Assembly (NCBI GenBank): GCA_964035545.1
Contig: OZ037770.1
Span: forward strand, 6,634,229 to 6,698,228
Length of the DNA: 64,000 bases
Reading direction: 5' to 3'
From: Bugula neritina
Lineage: Eukaryota; Bryozoa; Gymnolaemata; Cheilostomatida; Bugulidae
The notes below the pieces were generated by a model. It had not been told where the DNA came from and did no database searches. It saw only the letters and a list, made by a program, of their open reading frames with translations. The position numbers and the translations under genes are program-made. Numbering within the stretch: position 1 is the stretch's first letter; the number at the start of each line of letters is the position of its first letter. Shown here piece after piece: positions 49,863 through 61,560 of the stretch.

Positions 49863-52800
49863 ATGCTTTGGCCACATATACTGACAAGGTTAGCTTTTAG
49901 TTACCAGCTGATTCAGCTCTGCCTCTGTAATGGGAGTACTCCAGACTGCCCCTGTGAGACACCATATGAGCCATTCACACCCTTTGAGCCAACCAGCAGT
50001 CTGCATCAAGAGGTAAGCAAATATCTGCCTTATAAAAAGTGTTTAGTAACTACAGAGTTTTTACGTTTCACATCGTAATAGTGCTTGCTTATCAACTTCT
50101 CACTCACTATGTTATGTCAGCAACTAGCTTTGGTTGTTCCATTTTTTCAATTTCAACTTTAAAAAAAAACAAAAACTGCAATAACATATATTCATGCAAG
50201 TATGTAGATACTTGCCAATTAAAAAAACTGTCTAAATCAATCAACAGTCTATGAGTATGAGTGGTTGTGAATGTCATTAGATAACATGGTGTCTGGTAAA
50301 GATGGCACAGGTAATAATGACACAAGTAATAATGGCACAAATAATGTGTCAACGTAGGTAAAAATGGCTATTTTCCAATAATATTAGGGTTTGGGTGATG
50401 TGGTGGAAGTTTGGAATGGGAGAATTTTAATTTTGGGAGCTTGAGTTTGCTACGGGTTGGGGTTTAAAGGTTGGGAGTTTGGGTTTTAAATAAAGGGTTT
50501 GGGTTCGGGTTTGGGAAAATTTAACATCAGTGTGCTATTCTTACCTAAAATCAAAAAACTCGGAGCATTTCAAATTGTGTTTTACTATTTATGAGCTTAG
50601 CTAAATTTTGCACAAATGCATATATGCGCACTATCGAGTTGAGAGAAGTTAATAACAGTACATCAAAGTAATTTATATCTTTTAGATTGTGTTGGTAAAG
50701 AACAGGCCAGAAGTAGAGTTTAGGTGCTGCAAGTATGAAGATCAGGTTGGAGTAAACATCTCTAACCTCATTCACCACCAGGTTGGCAAGCTAAGCGTAC
50801 TTGGTGGAACTATTGAGATTCTCATAAATGAGTTATTCCCCTTTACAAAAAGTAAGTTAACATAATAATCAGAAGTTGAAAATAAAGACTATAATATAGT
50901 CTTTATAATGTACATATTATGTACATTATTGAATTATTAAGGCTATCTGCAGTTACCAAACTGTTAGGCCTTACCATGTGTAGTGTTTATAGCAACCAAT
51001 TTTTCCTAAAAATATTAGCAGTTATAGACAGTGGCATGGGAATTTATATATTATTCAGTTCACTTTGAAGCATTCTGAGTAGAGCTGATTTCATACTAAG
51101 AAATCTCATTTATATATAGCTTAGGTTTTTTATTTATTAGGGTTTAGTTATAGTTGGCATGTAATTTTTGTCTATAGGTATATTGTAAGTAATCTTACAA
51201 CTTCTTAAAGGCAAAACCTTCTCATATTGGAAACTCTGCAAAGCTGTTCTATTAGAGCAAAGATACATTTTCATGTGCCACTGTTAGTAAGCATGTGGCC
51301 ACACAAGCAGATTTCTTTCATGCTAACCACACACTGTACAATTCACTGTAGTAATTACCACATGATGCATTGTCAGCAAATATAAGTTGCTAGCTAATGA
51401 CATTTACTTTTCATTTGTTTGCCTGTAAAAAGCATTTGCAACACGCGAGGCCCAACAGATGAAGTGCACAAAAAAATTATTGCTAATTAGTCATGAGCCA
51501 ATTACATTACTTTTTAGAAGCTTCCCAGCATGATCATTAAGCATTTTGATGAAATTTAATTCACAAGCTAACGGCTCGTTCTCAACTCAAATGTAATTTC
51601 TGCAATGTGTCCCTTTCCATAAACTAATTGCTAACTCAAACATATGTAGAAACTTCTATTTAACAAATAATAGCATGTCTTGATATTCTTTAGGCATTTC
51701 AATGTTGTAGTTTTATTTTATTTCAATGTTAAATTATAAACGCCATCAAACGAATTAAACAAACCAAAATATTTAATTACTGCATATATATGAGGACAGT
51801 ATGTCTTTTTAATTTTATTTATTTACTGCTTTTTAGCTTCAATTGCAAAGAAATTACAGAAACCTATAAAATCATAAAATTTACGCAGCATTAAATTTAT
51901 CCTCAACAGTTGGTTCAATTTGGCAAAAAAAATGATCATGTTTTATTCAATTAACAAAGAAAATGCATGGCTCTGTGGATTCTATATTTAACTATTTCTG
52001 CAGATCTCACTCAACTGGAGCTTACAAATGTTGGACTTCAGACGGTCTTTGCAGACGCATTTGACCCTTCAAACAGCATCAGATTCCTAAATCTAGCATT
52101 TAACTCAATAGAGAATGTTGATTTTCTATCAAACTTCAGAGAGATACAAGTGCTTGTACTTCGCTCAAATAAGATTACCAGTCTTAGTGCAGACACCATT
52201 GCAAACTTACCAGAGTTGAATAGTAAGTACACAACGTATCAAGATGCCTTGTTATGAGAGTTGTTAGTATAAGAGGTAATACATTCTCATGGCGTATACA
52301 TCAGTTTAACTTGCTGCAAGCATTGATCTAATACACACTTTTAACAACTTTATGAGAGTAAACTTTAAGTTTCATATAATCATGGGTAAAATATCCAAGT
52401 CATAATCTACAATAATATTTAAGCCTGGGCACTTTCAGGAATGGAGCTAAAAAGAATTAAACAATATTTTATAAAATTCTTTGAGTTTAACTCAAGCTAG
52501 TCAGACTTGTTGAAATATTTTTATGCATTGTGGCTGAATTTCTATGTGAACCCAATCAAATATAATTACATGAGTTCTAAGGCTATAACCAATTATAGTA
52601 TCAAAGGCTGTAGTATAGGTATAGTCCTAAAGGTTTCAGTATGTTCTAGTCTCAAAGGCTATAGTATTTAGCCCTGAAGGCTAAAATTGCCAAAGTTAAT
52701 ATAGCTTTAAACTGCCATATTTTAGTGTAGCCTTAGACCTAACGCTTGGCAGATTGCATTGAGTATTTGGTTGATATATTATGATATTTGTGACAACTAA

Positions 52801-55800
52801 AATTGTTTTATCGGGCATATCTGTTGAAACTGTTGCAATAGTAAACTGCCTAAGCACTTGTATTGTGGTTCATTTTGATGGACCACAGGCTAACAGTTGC
52901 TGCTTTATAATTGTCAGTTTTAGATTTGGCTAAAAACAAGTTGCACTCCTTGGGGTGGTTTGTAATGAACCCTTTTACGAAGCTGCACTCTCTGCTACTT
53001 GGAGAGAACGAGATTACATCACTGCCTGGCCGCCTGTTCACCAACAATAAACTTCTACATGATGTTGATCTTCAATCAAATAAAATTTCTACAATTCATT
53101 CAAAGGCTTTTCTACATGCTGAGTCAATTATGTGAGTATATAAAGTAAAACATTACATGTTGCAGGTAGACTATTACCTACAGTGAGATTTTATGGTATC
53201 ATTTCTCTGCAGCATTTGTTACATCTGATATAGCTACATGTATTGAGTTAAAACTCTAATTCTAATAACCAAAATCGTTGTTACAATTGCTTAAGTTTTT
53301 AAACTTCTTTACTGCTTTATTTGTTGGATGACAAGGCTAGTTAGCACTACTTACGTATTTCATTCATTTTATTTTTAATATAATATATATATAAGTTGGT
53401 AATACATTAGCTTAACAGTTTTGGGCAACTGATTTATTTTTTCCTGTTTACACTAATTTAGCTATAAATTATAACAAATACCAACAAGCAACAAATTATT
53501 GCAAAATATATTTTAGAAACCTCAACTTATTTCAGAACGAGATAAAATCAATTCCTCCCGAGATATATTTTGGGATGAGAAACTTGGTGGTGCTGAGTTT
53601 AAGTGTAAACTTTTTAAAAACGTTTGCCTATTATACTGACCCGGCTGAACTCTCACTAAACTCGACTACTTACCAAGCATTTGAGAGCAAGATCAAAGAG
53701 TTTAGGCTTGAAGGCAATCGGTGAGTTCTCTCACATTATATTATATAACTTTTCTTTGAGAGTTGCCCTCTGTCGTTAGTACACATGCACTTCCACCACA
53801 CTTTCCTTTCCTTGTGTCACTAAAGCTATTTGACTATATTGATAAATATCATCATCAGAAGTGTCTTCTAGCATCACACTGGCTCGTATATGAATCTTTT
53901 TCTACAATAATTTACGTATAATTGAGCTGGGAAGATAACTCTACTATAAGATATTGTATTACTTTCATATACATACATGTAGTTTAGTTATTTTGGAATA
54001 CTACTTTACTGCAACACAGTCTAATATGCTAAATATGCTATAATTTTATCATATGGCTATATACTATTATTGCATGCTATTACCATAATTTATAGCGTAG
54101 CATTATACATAAATGCAATTTTATGCAATAATGGTAATATACATACAATAATAGTATTGGTATACAAAATCGATATTATAATTAACTTAGTAAAACGTTT
54201 ATCTCATATAATATTTCTATTATTATAACATGTAGGTTGTTAAATACAAATTTTATGTTCTGTCTTGTGTATTTATAATATATAATGAATATAATGATAT
54301 ATGGTGAAATATATCATATATAGTTTATCATGTCATAAATATAGCATGTTTATGTATATATAATATATATTGCATATTGTATGTATATGTACATATTATG
54401 TAGATAACGTATATTGTAGAATACGAATTATTAATAAAAAGATGCAAGCTAGTTTAAAGAGGTTGTCCAATGTTGAACATATCCATCTCTCTCAGAACAT
54501 TCTCAGCTACATTCCTTCAAAATGTTTTTCAGGTAACTAGTGTTTTCAGGTAACTAGTGTTTTCAGGTAGCTATAGTGCTTTCAGGTAACTAATGTTTTT
54601 GCACTTTCTCTATCTCCCAAGTATATACAATTTCTGAATACAATAAAATATTAATAAGTCACATCATGTAAGCATTCAAACCATTATATAATATAATGAA
54701 ACATTAGTGATAGTTTTGTTGGTGCATGACAGAACATAAGAACTAAGTGAGACTGCAGTTTTAAGCTCAAAAATTAAACAATATGCATGAGTCATGTTGC
54801 CCTAAGAGGTTATCTGGAATAACAAACCAGAGTAGTGTGATTTCATTGATTGATTAGACTGTTCAATACTTTCCATCATTAGTTCTTATAGACATCAATC
54901 ACCATACAGTGAACAAAGTGTAGACAATTTCCTTAATCTGCTCTCATTGAATATTAAAATCTTCAACTCATGGTGGCAACAGTAGACTAGATTTAATGTT
55001 GCATTTACAAAATATTTAATGTTTATACTCGCTGACTTTAGCGCACATGCACGGCATCTGCACTGTTTCGAATGGGTTCAAACGTAAATTGTCGTTGTCG
55101 TTTGCATCAATTTACATGGTTGTAGTTTAGTTTGATGCAACTGATTCTAAAGGTTGAATGAGAAATTCATTGCGTAATACAAGTAATGAAAACGCAGCTA
55201 TTGTCTGAAAAACTTTTCATGTTTGTCTTTAAATGCATTGTTGCCGTCTACAGCAAGTAGCATAACTTCTAATATTATCCACCTGATCACAATATCTTTA
55301 CAAGTTCTTACCATAATAGGTGACACTGAAAACTTGCAAACATTATCATTGTTTTTATTTCCTAGGCTTACTTAAATTGGAGAAAATAACTCTGGACAAG
55401 AACAGGATCTCGGTGATGGCTCCCGACGCCTTTACGGAGCTACCGGCTTTCAATGACCTTGTTATTCATGGTAAGTCGCGTAGTAATCAAGTATAATTTC
55501 TCCTAAGCTGCTTGCGTAATTGAAGATCACTGCATTTCTGGCAAAACGTTAGCAACTTTTGCACACAGCAGACGTAGTAGTTTAATATTGTAGACAATTA
55601 TCCAATAGTCAACTTGGATTTCAGCAAGTCAAGAAATCTAACATCATTGAAAGTCCTACAGATTACAGAAGCTTCTATAGAAAATGTAAAGCCACCTATG
55701 CTGGAAGGGATTCCTCATCTGATACAATTAGATCTGCAGAAGTAAGTCTTTGTGCGTTTTACTCTGTTTGATTGTTAATGCATGATTATATGCATTGGGT

Positions 55801-58800
55801 AGCATGCCAAACAGTGTGATATAGTGCTTAATGCATTGTTTAACAAAATCTGATTCTGAACATCATTTTTATTGACAGCAATTTGATATCTAACGCTGAC
55901 TTTTTCGCAACTCTGTCTCATAAAAACAAGTTTCTGAAGTACATTGATCTGTCAAAGAATAAGATAGAAACGGTGAGTGAATTACAGAAGATGGAAAAAG
56001 TCAGTAAATAAGTTATAACCTTAAAAGAACAAAGTAAATTGGTAAACAATCTCAATATTTTACTACAGAATGAGAGAATTTGAGTTACTCTGCTAGCATT
56101 TTTTCAAGCAGTTAACTAAAACATTTATAACTCAAAAACCATATTTGATGCTTGTTTAAAATAAATTTTAATGGAAAAGTCAGATGTTTACATACATTTT
56201 ACTGGCACTTGTTTTTAGATTAACGAATATACCTTTGGTGGATATTGTGAAGAGTTGGAGCATCTTGATCTCAACACAAACCTCTTGAAAACGATTGATC
56301 TCTCTTACTTTACACATCAACATAAACTTGACTTTATTGACTTATCAAGTAAATATACAGCTAGGGAACTTAGGCTACATTTATTAAATTAAGAGGAATG
56401 TGATGCATTTTTTTCTAAAAAAAATGTAAAGTTACGTTAAAGTCATATTGATGTGGGAGCTCACTTTATAATACTAAACTACAACTCGCCTAATTGCTAT
56501 TTGATGCCCTTTGAAAACTTAACAAATCATATTTGAGTTGACAGCATGAAAGTAATATAATTGAGAAATTAGGCAGCTGCAGTGCAACATATTTACAAAC
56601 ATGAATACAGACATTTACAAAGAGTTGTCACCCCTTTGCTTGTTATTCTGAACTTATCACAAACCAACAACTTTGAGAAGTGGCCTTTTCTATTGCAACT
56701 CGGCCAAATTGAAAATCTCTGAAAATTATGAAGGTATAAACTCGACTTCAAATTTGTGATTGATTCTGCCAATAATCATCAAACTGAACGCTCTAATTAT
56801 TTATAGACAATGAGATTGAAACCCTGACAGCAGTTGGAGCAAAGACCACATTGGTGCTGTCTCGACTGAGATATCTAAATCTGTCTCATAACCATATAAA
56901 AACGCTGGACCACTTTGAAAATGTTAATTTAGTTTCGCTGAAGGTACGTACATAGCAATATTATATACAAACAAAACTATAACTTTTAAAATAAGTGCAG
57001 AATGCTTCTAACAGAGTAAGAGCCTTTTTTAACTTGATGGCCTCATTGACCCAGACTCTGATAGAATCACCATATGCCATGAAGCAGATTTTATGCATAG
57101 TGTCCTCGATCAATTTGCCAATGCCAAATCACTACCTCAATGAACAGTATACTTTCACCTTGAGTATGCTTTCAAGCAGTACACAATATTATAAAGCAAC
57201 AAATGCTGATCTGTGCATGCTTGGTTAGAAATATAAATGAAAATATTAATAAATTTTCAAAGGTTCATGCTTTTTCAAAAAAACCTAGTATAATAAGTAT
57301 AACAAACATGGGATTTATATAGAAAGCTCCAAGCATTTCTAATGAAAACCAAAATAGCATATATATTATTTAAATATACAAGTTAGATCTGAACTCTGTT
57401 GAAGGAGCTAAGGGTGTCTGATAATGAACTCACGACGCTGCCTGATTGCCTGTTTGCTGACGCACATATTCCCCGGGGCCTGTCTCTGGTAAACTACATG
57501 AGGAACAGCATCCATTGCAACTGCGATAATGCATGGCTCTCACAAATTTCTCGTAAGCATAGTTAATACTCTCTCATCTAGTACACAGTTTGGTAACACA
57601 TTTTCTACATTTACATATATTTCCTTCTGTTACAAATCTCTATAGAGTATATGCTAGAAAATTACTTGTGATATATTTATATATAAATATAAAAGAGATG
57701 TGTGTTTAGACTTTAGAATATGAGATGATGTTGCTACAATCTTGCCATCAAATTTTTCTAATAATTAAAGATCTACCAGCAGTTACTTTAGCTTCACTTC
57801 TGTTCAGGTCATGTAGAAACTGTGTTAGCTTCACTTCTGTTCAGGTCATGTAGAAACTGTGCTAGCTTCACTTTTGTTCAGGTCATGTAGAAACTGTGCT
57901 AGCTTCACATTGTGCAGAAGGAGAGAACTATGGTGACACGTTTCCTGTGACTCATTGTGAACCGCACGAATTCCACAAGTTGGAGAGACTGAGATGTACA
58001 GCTAGCAGTCAGCAGCCTAGCCTTGGAGTGTTGCTAGTCTTTCTCTTCTCCAACCTCTTCCTTATCATAATGATTGCTGGTAACTTGGTATTCTATGCTC
58101 TTAGTCTACAACTGGTTTTCTTGATGGTAACTTATAAGTGCATTGCTTTATGCTCTGCAACTTTAAAGGCCATTTTTATGCAAGCTTATATAGTTGAAGG
58201 TTTGGGCTTTCTTTTCGTTAATTAGACACAAACTAAAATTTACTTTGCTAATAACCAGAAACCTCAAATCTATATTTCCGTGAGCCCCTGATACAGAAAT
58301 TTTAAGGAGACCAAAATTTGTGCCTTTTTTACTGGTAACTGGTTTGAAAGCTTTTTTGCTGTGACATACAAGCAATTCTAATCTAATTTGATTTTTTGGC
58401 ATCACAAATGGGACTGCCAACATTAGTAAGAGTGACTTTGTATACCAGCTATGTCAAAACTCCAGCCACTAGACCACAGTTGGTCCCTATTTAATTGTCA
58501 AGTACTAATGTACAGAACAGAATGAGTCACATCTAGAACTTTCCGGCAACTGTGTCATAGAGAGTCAAATAGATTGTCAAGCAAATATACTATGGCTAAT
58601 GATAACGATTATCAGCTATTATGTGTCGTAGTATCTTGAAAATTAAAAAAATATCAGCAACATAATTATGCTTAGCCAATGTTAATGGCTGTGTGTTAAA
58701 ACAAACAATTTATTGGCAGCCTAGAAAGTGTAAATTATACTGTTATTGGCATGTGATGTGCTCATACTGAAATTATTGAATAATAATTTATCACGGCAAT

Positions 58801-61560
58801 TTACCAGCTCTACTCTTTAAACACTATAAATTTCTAAATTAGTTGTTTAAGCTCAAATATGCCAAATAAATAAAAGCCAATAAACCATTACTATAGGTTG
58901 CAGCACAACAATTACTGCATTCTCATCATTTCCAACGCAGTGTATAAAGATTAAAGATGGTAAAATGCCTTGAAAAGTAAAAATAGAGATTGCATTGGAA
59001 TTTTAAAGGTCAGTCTATATGGAAACAATGCAAAAGAAAAAAACAAAGAAAGAAGAATAAATTTAAAGACGACGCTTCTGAGGTATCCGAATTACTTGCT
59101 AAGAGCATCAGAGATGCTGAAAGAGATAGAAGGAGGAGTGAGTTACCTCACCGTCATAGAAGGGGTAGCTCTGCTCCAAAACAAGGTTATACTATTATTA
59201 GAATACTTGCTGCACTTTGACTCCAATCTTGTATTTATGTATGCCTATACAACTACAACAATCTAGTAGTTGAAAGGGTCAAGTAAATTTAATAGTTCAC
59301 CCTTACCATATGGTTTATTTTAGCTGACATCACTTTAATTTAATAATTATATTTATCTAATCTGGAAACTTAGCAAAAGCTGTACTGTATCTGTTTATAG
59401 TTATACAACAAATTGGATTTTTCCCATAGTGTCTGATGTCTACAGCAAAGCTGTATTTCAATTGTATTGTAGCATATAGTTGATTGATACAGTTCATTGC
59501 TTAGAAATAAACATGTGACTGAAATATTCAAATAAATCAATGTTTCAGATGAGTGGGACTTGGAGAACCTGGAAATAACTGCATCACGTATGTATTCTAG
59601 TTTATAACACAAATTCTGATAATTTATAGATGCTAATTATCTTTGCAATGCTCAGCTAATATACCTATAGGTTGGATCTAAAGAATATAATACAAATACA
59701 TATAGATTGTGAAACATTATAACATACTGTATAACCCACTATGAAATATTAGCAATGAAAGATTACATTGTTAAAGTGTGTTATAACATTGGTAAAGTGT
59801 GTTATACCTTGTTAAAGTGTTCAACAGTGTTAAAGAATATGTTATACAGTGTTAGAATATGTTGCAGTGCTGAAAGCGCAGTTCTCTAGTTCAGATCAGG
59901 ATAATAGCAAAGCCACGGCTTTACGCAGAAACATTTCCCTGGCAAACTCCTTCAGCAGGCCTCTTCCGTCTACAGTACGTTTGTGCTGCTCTCACAACTA
60001 TGTTGTTCTGTAACTTCTGTAGAGTGCTGCAATTGTCTTACTGTTATTACTTTAACACGCATAGATTTGCTAATTCTATATATTGGCTAGTAAAACAGCT
60101 GATATAGTTGGATAAGGCCACGTTTTGTAATCATCAAAAGTGATCTAAATTATCCTCTGAATACTTGGTATATCCAGATTTACAATTGAACTTTGCAAAC
60201 CTTTTATACAAGTTATTAGAGTAGAAATGCATGCAGCAAACTTTTCATTTGGTGAATAAATTAAAAACAATGAAATGATTGTTATAGGGCAGCAGCAAAC
60301 TGGCTAAGTCATCAGCTCCAAGGAAGCCAACTCTAGACTCAGATGTACATGCAGACCTGTTAAAGAAACTTCGGGATATCGAGAAGGTGAGGCCACTCCC
60401 ATGACCCAACCATTGCGTTTAAAACAATTCTAAACGAATCAAAAGTTGTTAGCCAAATTTGCATTCTAGGTTAGACTGACAACAAGTAGCTATATAGCTG
60501 CAGTTTTGATGAGTAGATGGAGCAACATATTTCTATAATAATAGTTATCTTTTGACTTGAATATGAAATCCTTTGAATATAGCAGCAAAAACTTATAATT
60601 TCCTGATTTAAAAATCGCCATGATCATGATAAAAAAATTTTTGAAAGTTTTATTTGAGCAAGTGCCTATTGAACTATATTGGGTTATATAGAATACTGAG
60701 CTATTAATCATTTAGAAATAGAAGGTGATTCTTTTTATGCACATCGATGCCAGTTTTAATTTTAAATGTTTTTATATGGTATTAACTAATAACTGTAATA
60801 TATTACTATCACTGTCAATAATTCACACAGATGGAATATGACCGGAAAACCTCTAGTCCAAGATCTAAACATGCGAGTATAGAAGATATTTCAACTTATG
60901 TTTCATCTCAGGAGATTTCAATAAATGCCACAAAACAGTCTCAAAGTGAAAAGAAGTTACCAACACTGATGTATAGTGACCCACAGCAGACTACAGGAAT
61001 GAATAGCTCAGAGGTGTATATCACACTTACAGTAACAACCAGTGTACACACACATGCACACACACACCCACGCGTGCACACACAGTGTGTGTGTACGTGT
61101 GGGTGTATTTAATATTTACATATAATGACTTAAATCTTTAGGAATTAAATCAAGTTGCATTTAAAAAATACTATCTGCAAATCATGACCTTAATCTATTA
61201 CAGAATATATTACAAGTCTATGGTATGCTCTCGGATATAGGGAGTGATGAATCTGGGCACCTGAAGGTTATAAATTCCAAAGACTCCAGGTCAAGGAAAA
61301 ACACCATCTCTGGTACGAAATTAGGTTTGAAACATAATGTGAAGACAGTTTCATTTCTTTACCACAATTTCCAAATTTCAAAAATTAATCATTAGATTTT
61401 TGCAGGTGAATAATTTAAATTTCATTGGAATTTTGATAGTTGACAGCATTTATATGTTAGTATTGATATGAACAAAGTTACTCCAATGAATTTAGGAGAG
61501 GGCTCAGGAAAACCTGGACTAGAGGCTATCCATGAAGTACATGATGACCTGAATAATTAG
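49863..61560 (+). CDS. Leucine-rich-repeat single-pass membrane receptor without TIR domain, 20 exons
   Basis: Exons: 49863-50012, 50686-50851, 52004-52222, 52918-53131, 53517-53720, 54420-54532, 55366-55470, 55594-55741, 55879-55972, 56219-56348, 56807-56943, 57405-57552, 57882-58079, 59009-59185, 59549-59587, 59868-59974, 60288-60386, 60831-61013, 61204-61312, 61496-61560; about 934 residues, every junction in phase. The 5' start is uncertain (an in-frame ATG lies at 49782; the signal peptide is weak). A Cys cluster (CNGSTPDCPCE) resembles an LRRNT. About 18 LRRs follow (e.g. LRYLNLSHNHIKTL, LKYIDLSKNKIET), then an LRRCT-like cap (IHCNCDNAWL...LRC), a TM helix at about 657-676 (LGVLLVFLFSNLFLIIMIAG), a basic stop-transfer (KQCKRKKQRKKNK) and a Ser/Arg-rich 258-residue tail. 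The ectodomain is of Toll size, but no TIR is present. Likely a cell-surface recognition or adhesion receptor. Exon 14's donor (GTTATA) is weak. Confidence 0.8.
50285..50560. repeat. Dispersed G-rich repeat, copy 3, in intron 1 of the LRR gene
   Basis: GGCACAGGTAATAATGACAC, GTAGGTAAAAATGGC, then GGGTTTGGG-rich sequence and finally TGTGCTATTCTTACCTAAAA. The right end is an inverted form of the left GTAGGTAAAAATGGCACA block, so the element may have inverted ends of about 17 bp. Confidence 0.65.
54526..54595 (+). repeat. 17-bp tandem repeat of the exon 6 splice donor, four copies
   Basis: TTTTCAGGTAACTAGTG, the end of exon 6 plus the start of the intron, occurs four times in a row. Potential donors are at 54533 (used in the model), 54550, 54567 and 54586. 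Use of any later one would read GT AAC TAG and stop at once. Confidence 0.9.
57789..57917 (+). repeat. 37-bp tandem repeat of the exon 13 splice acceptor, three copies and a partial fourth
   Basis: Units start at 57789, 57826, 57863 and (partial) 57900. Each full unit has TAGCTTCACTTCTGTTCAG followed by GTCATGTAGAAACTGTG. The acceptor chosen for exon 13 is the third (57881/57882); 57917/57918 is an in-frame alternative that skips 12 codons. Confidence 0.88.
61021..61110. repeat. (CA)n/(TG)n microsatellite with hairpin potential
   Basis: A CA-rich run (61050-61083) is followed directly by GTGTGTGTGTACGTGTGGGTG, so the two arms can pair. It begins near the exon 18 donor (61014). Confidence 0.85.

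Noticed and set aside
56995-57228. 77-residue ORF and a possible 15-nt microexon (AATGCTTCTAACAGA) after exon 11 of the LRR gene
   Set aside because: Joining exon 11 directly to 57405 gives a perfect LRR (LVSLK-ELRVSDNEL); the microexon would break LRR spacing.
58970-59266. 98-residue plus-strand ORF
   Set aside because: It overlaps exon 14 of the LRR receptor in another frame; the frame starting at 59009 continues the gene in phase.
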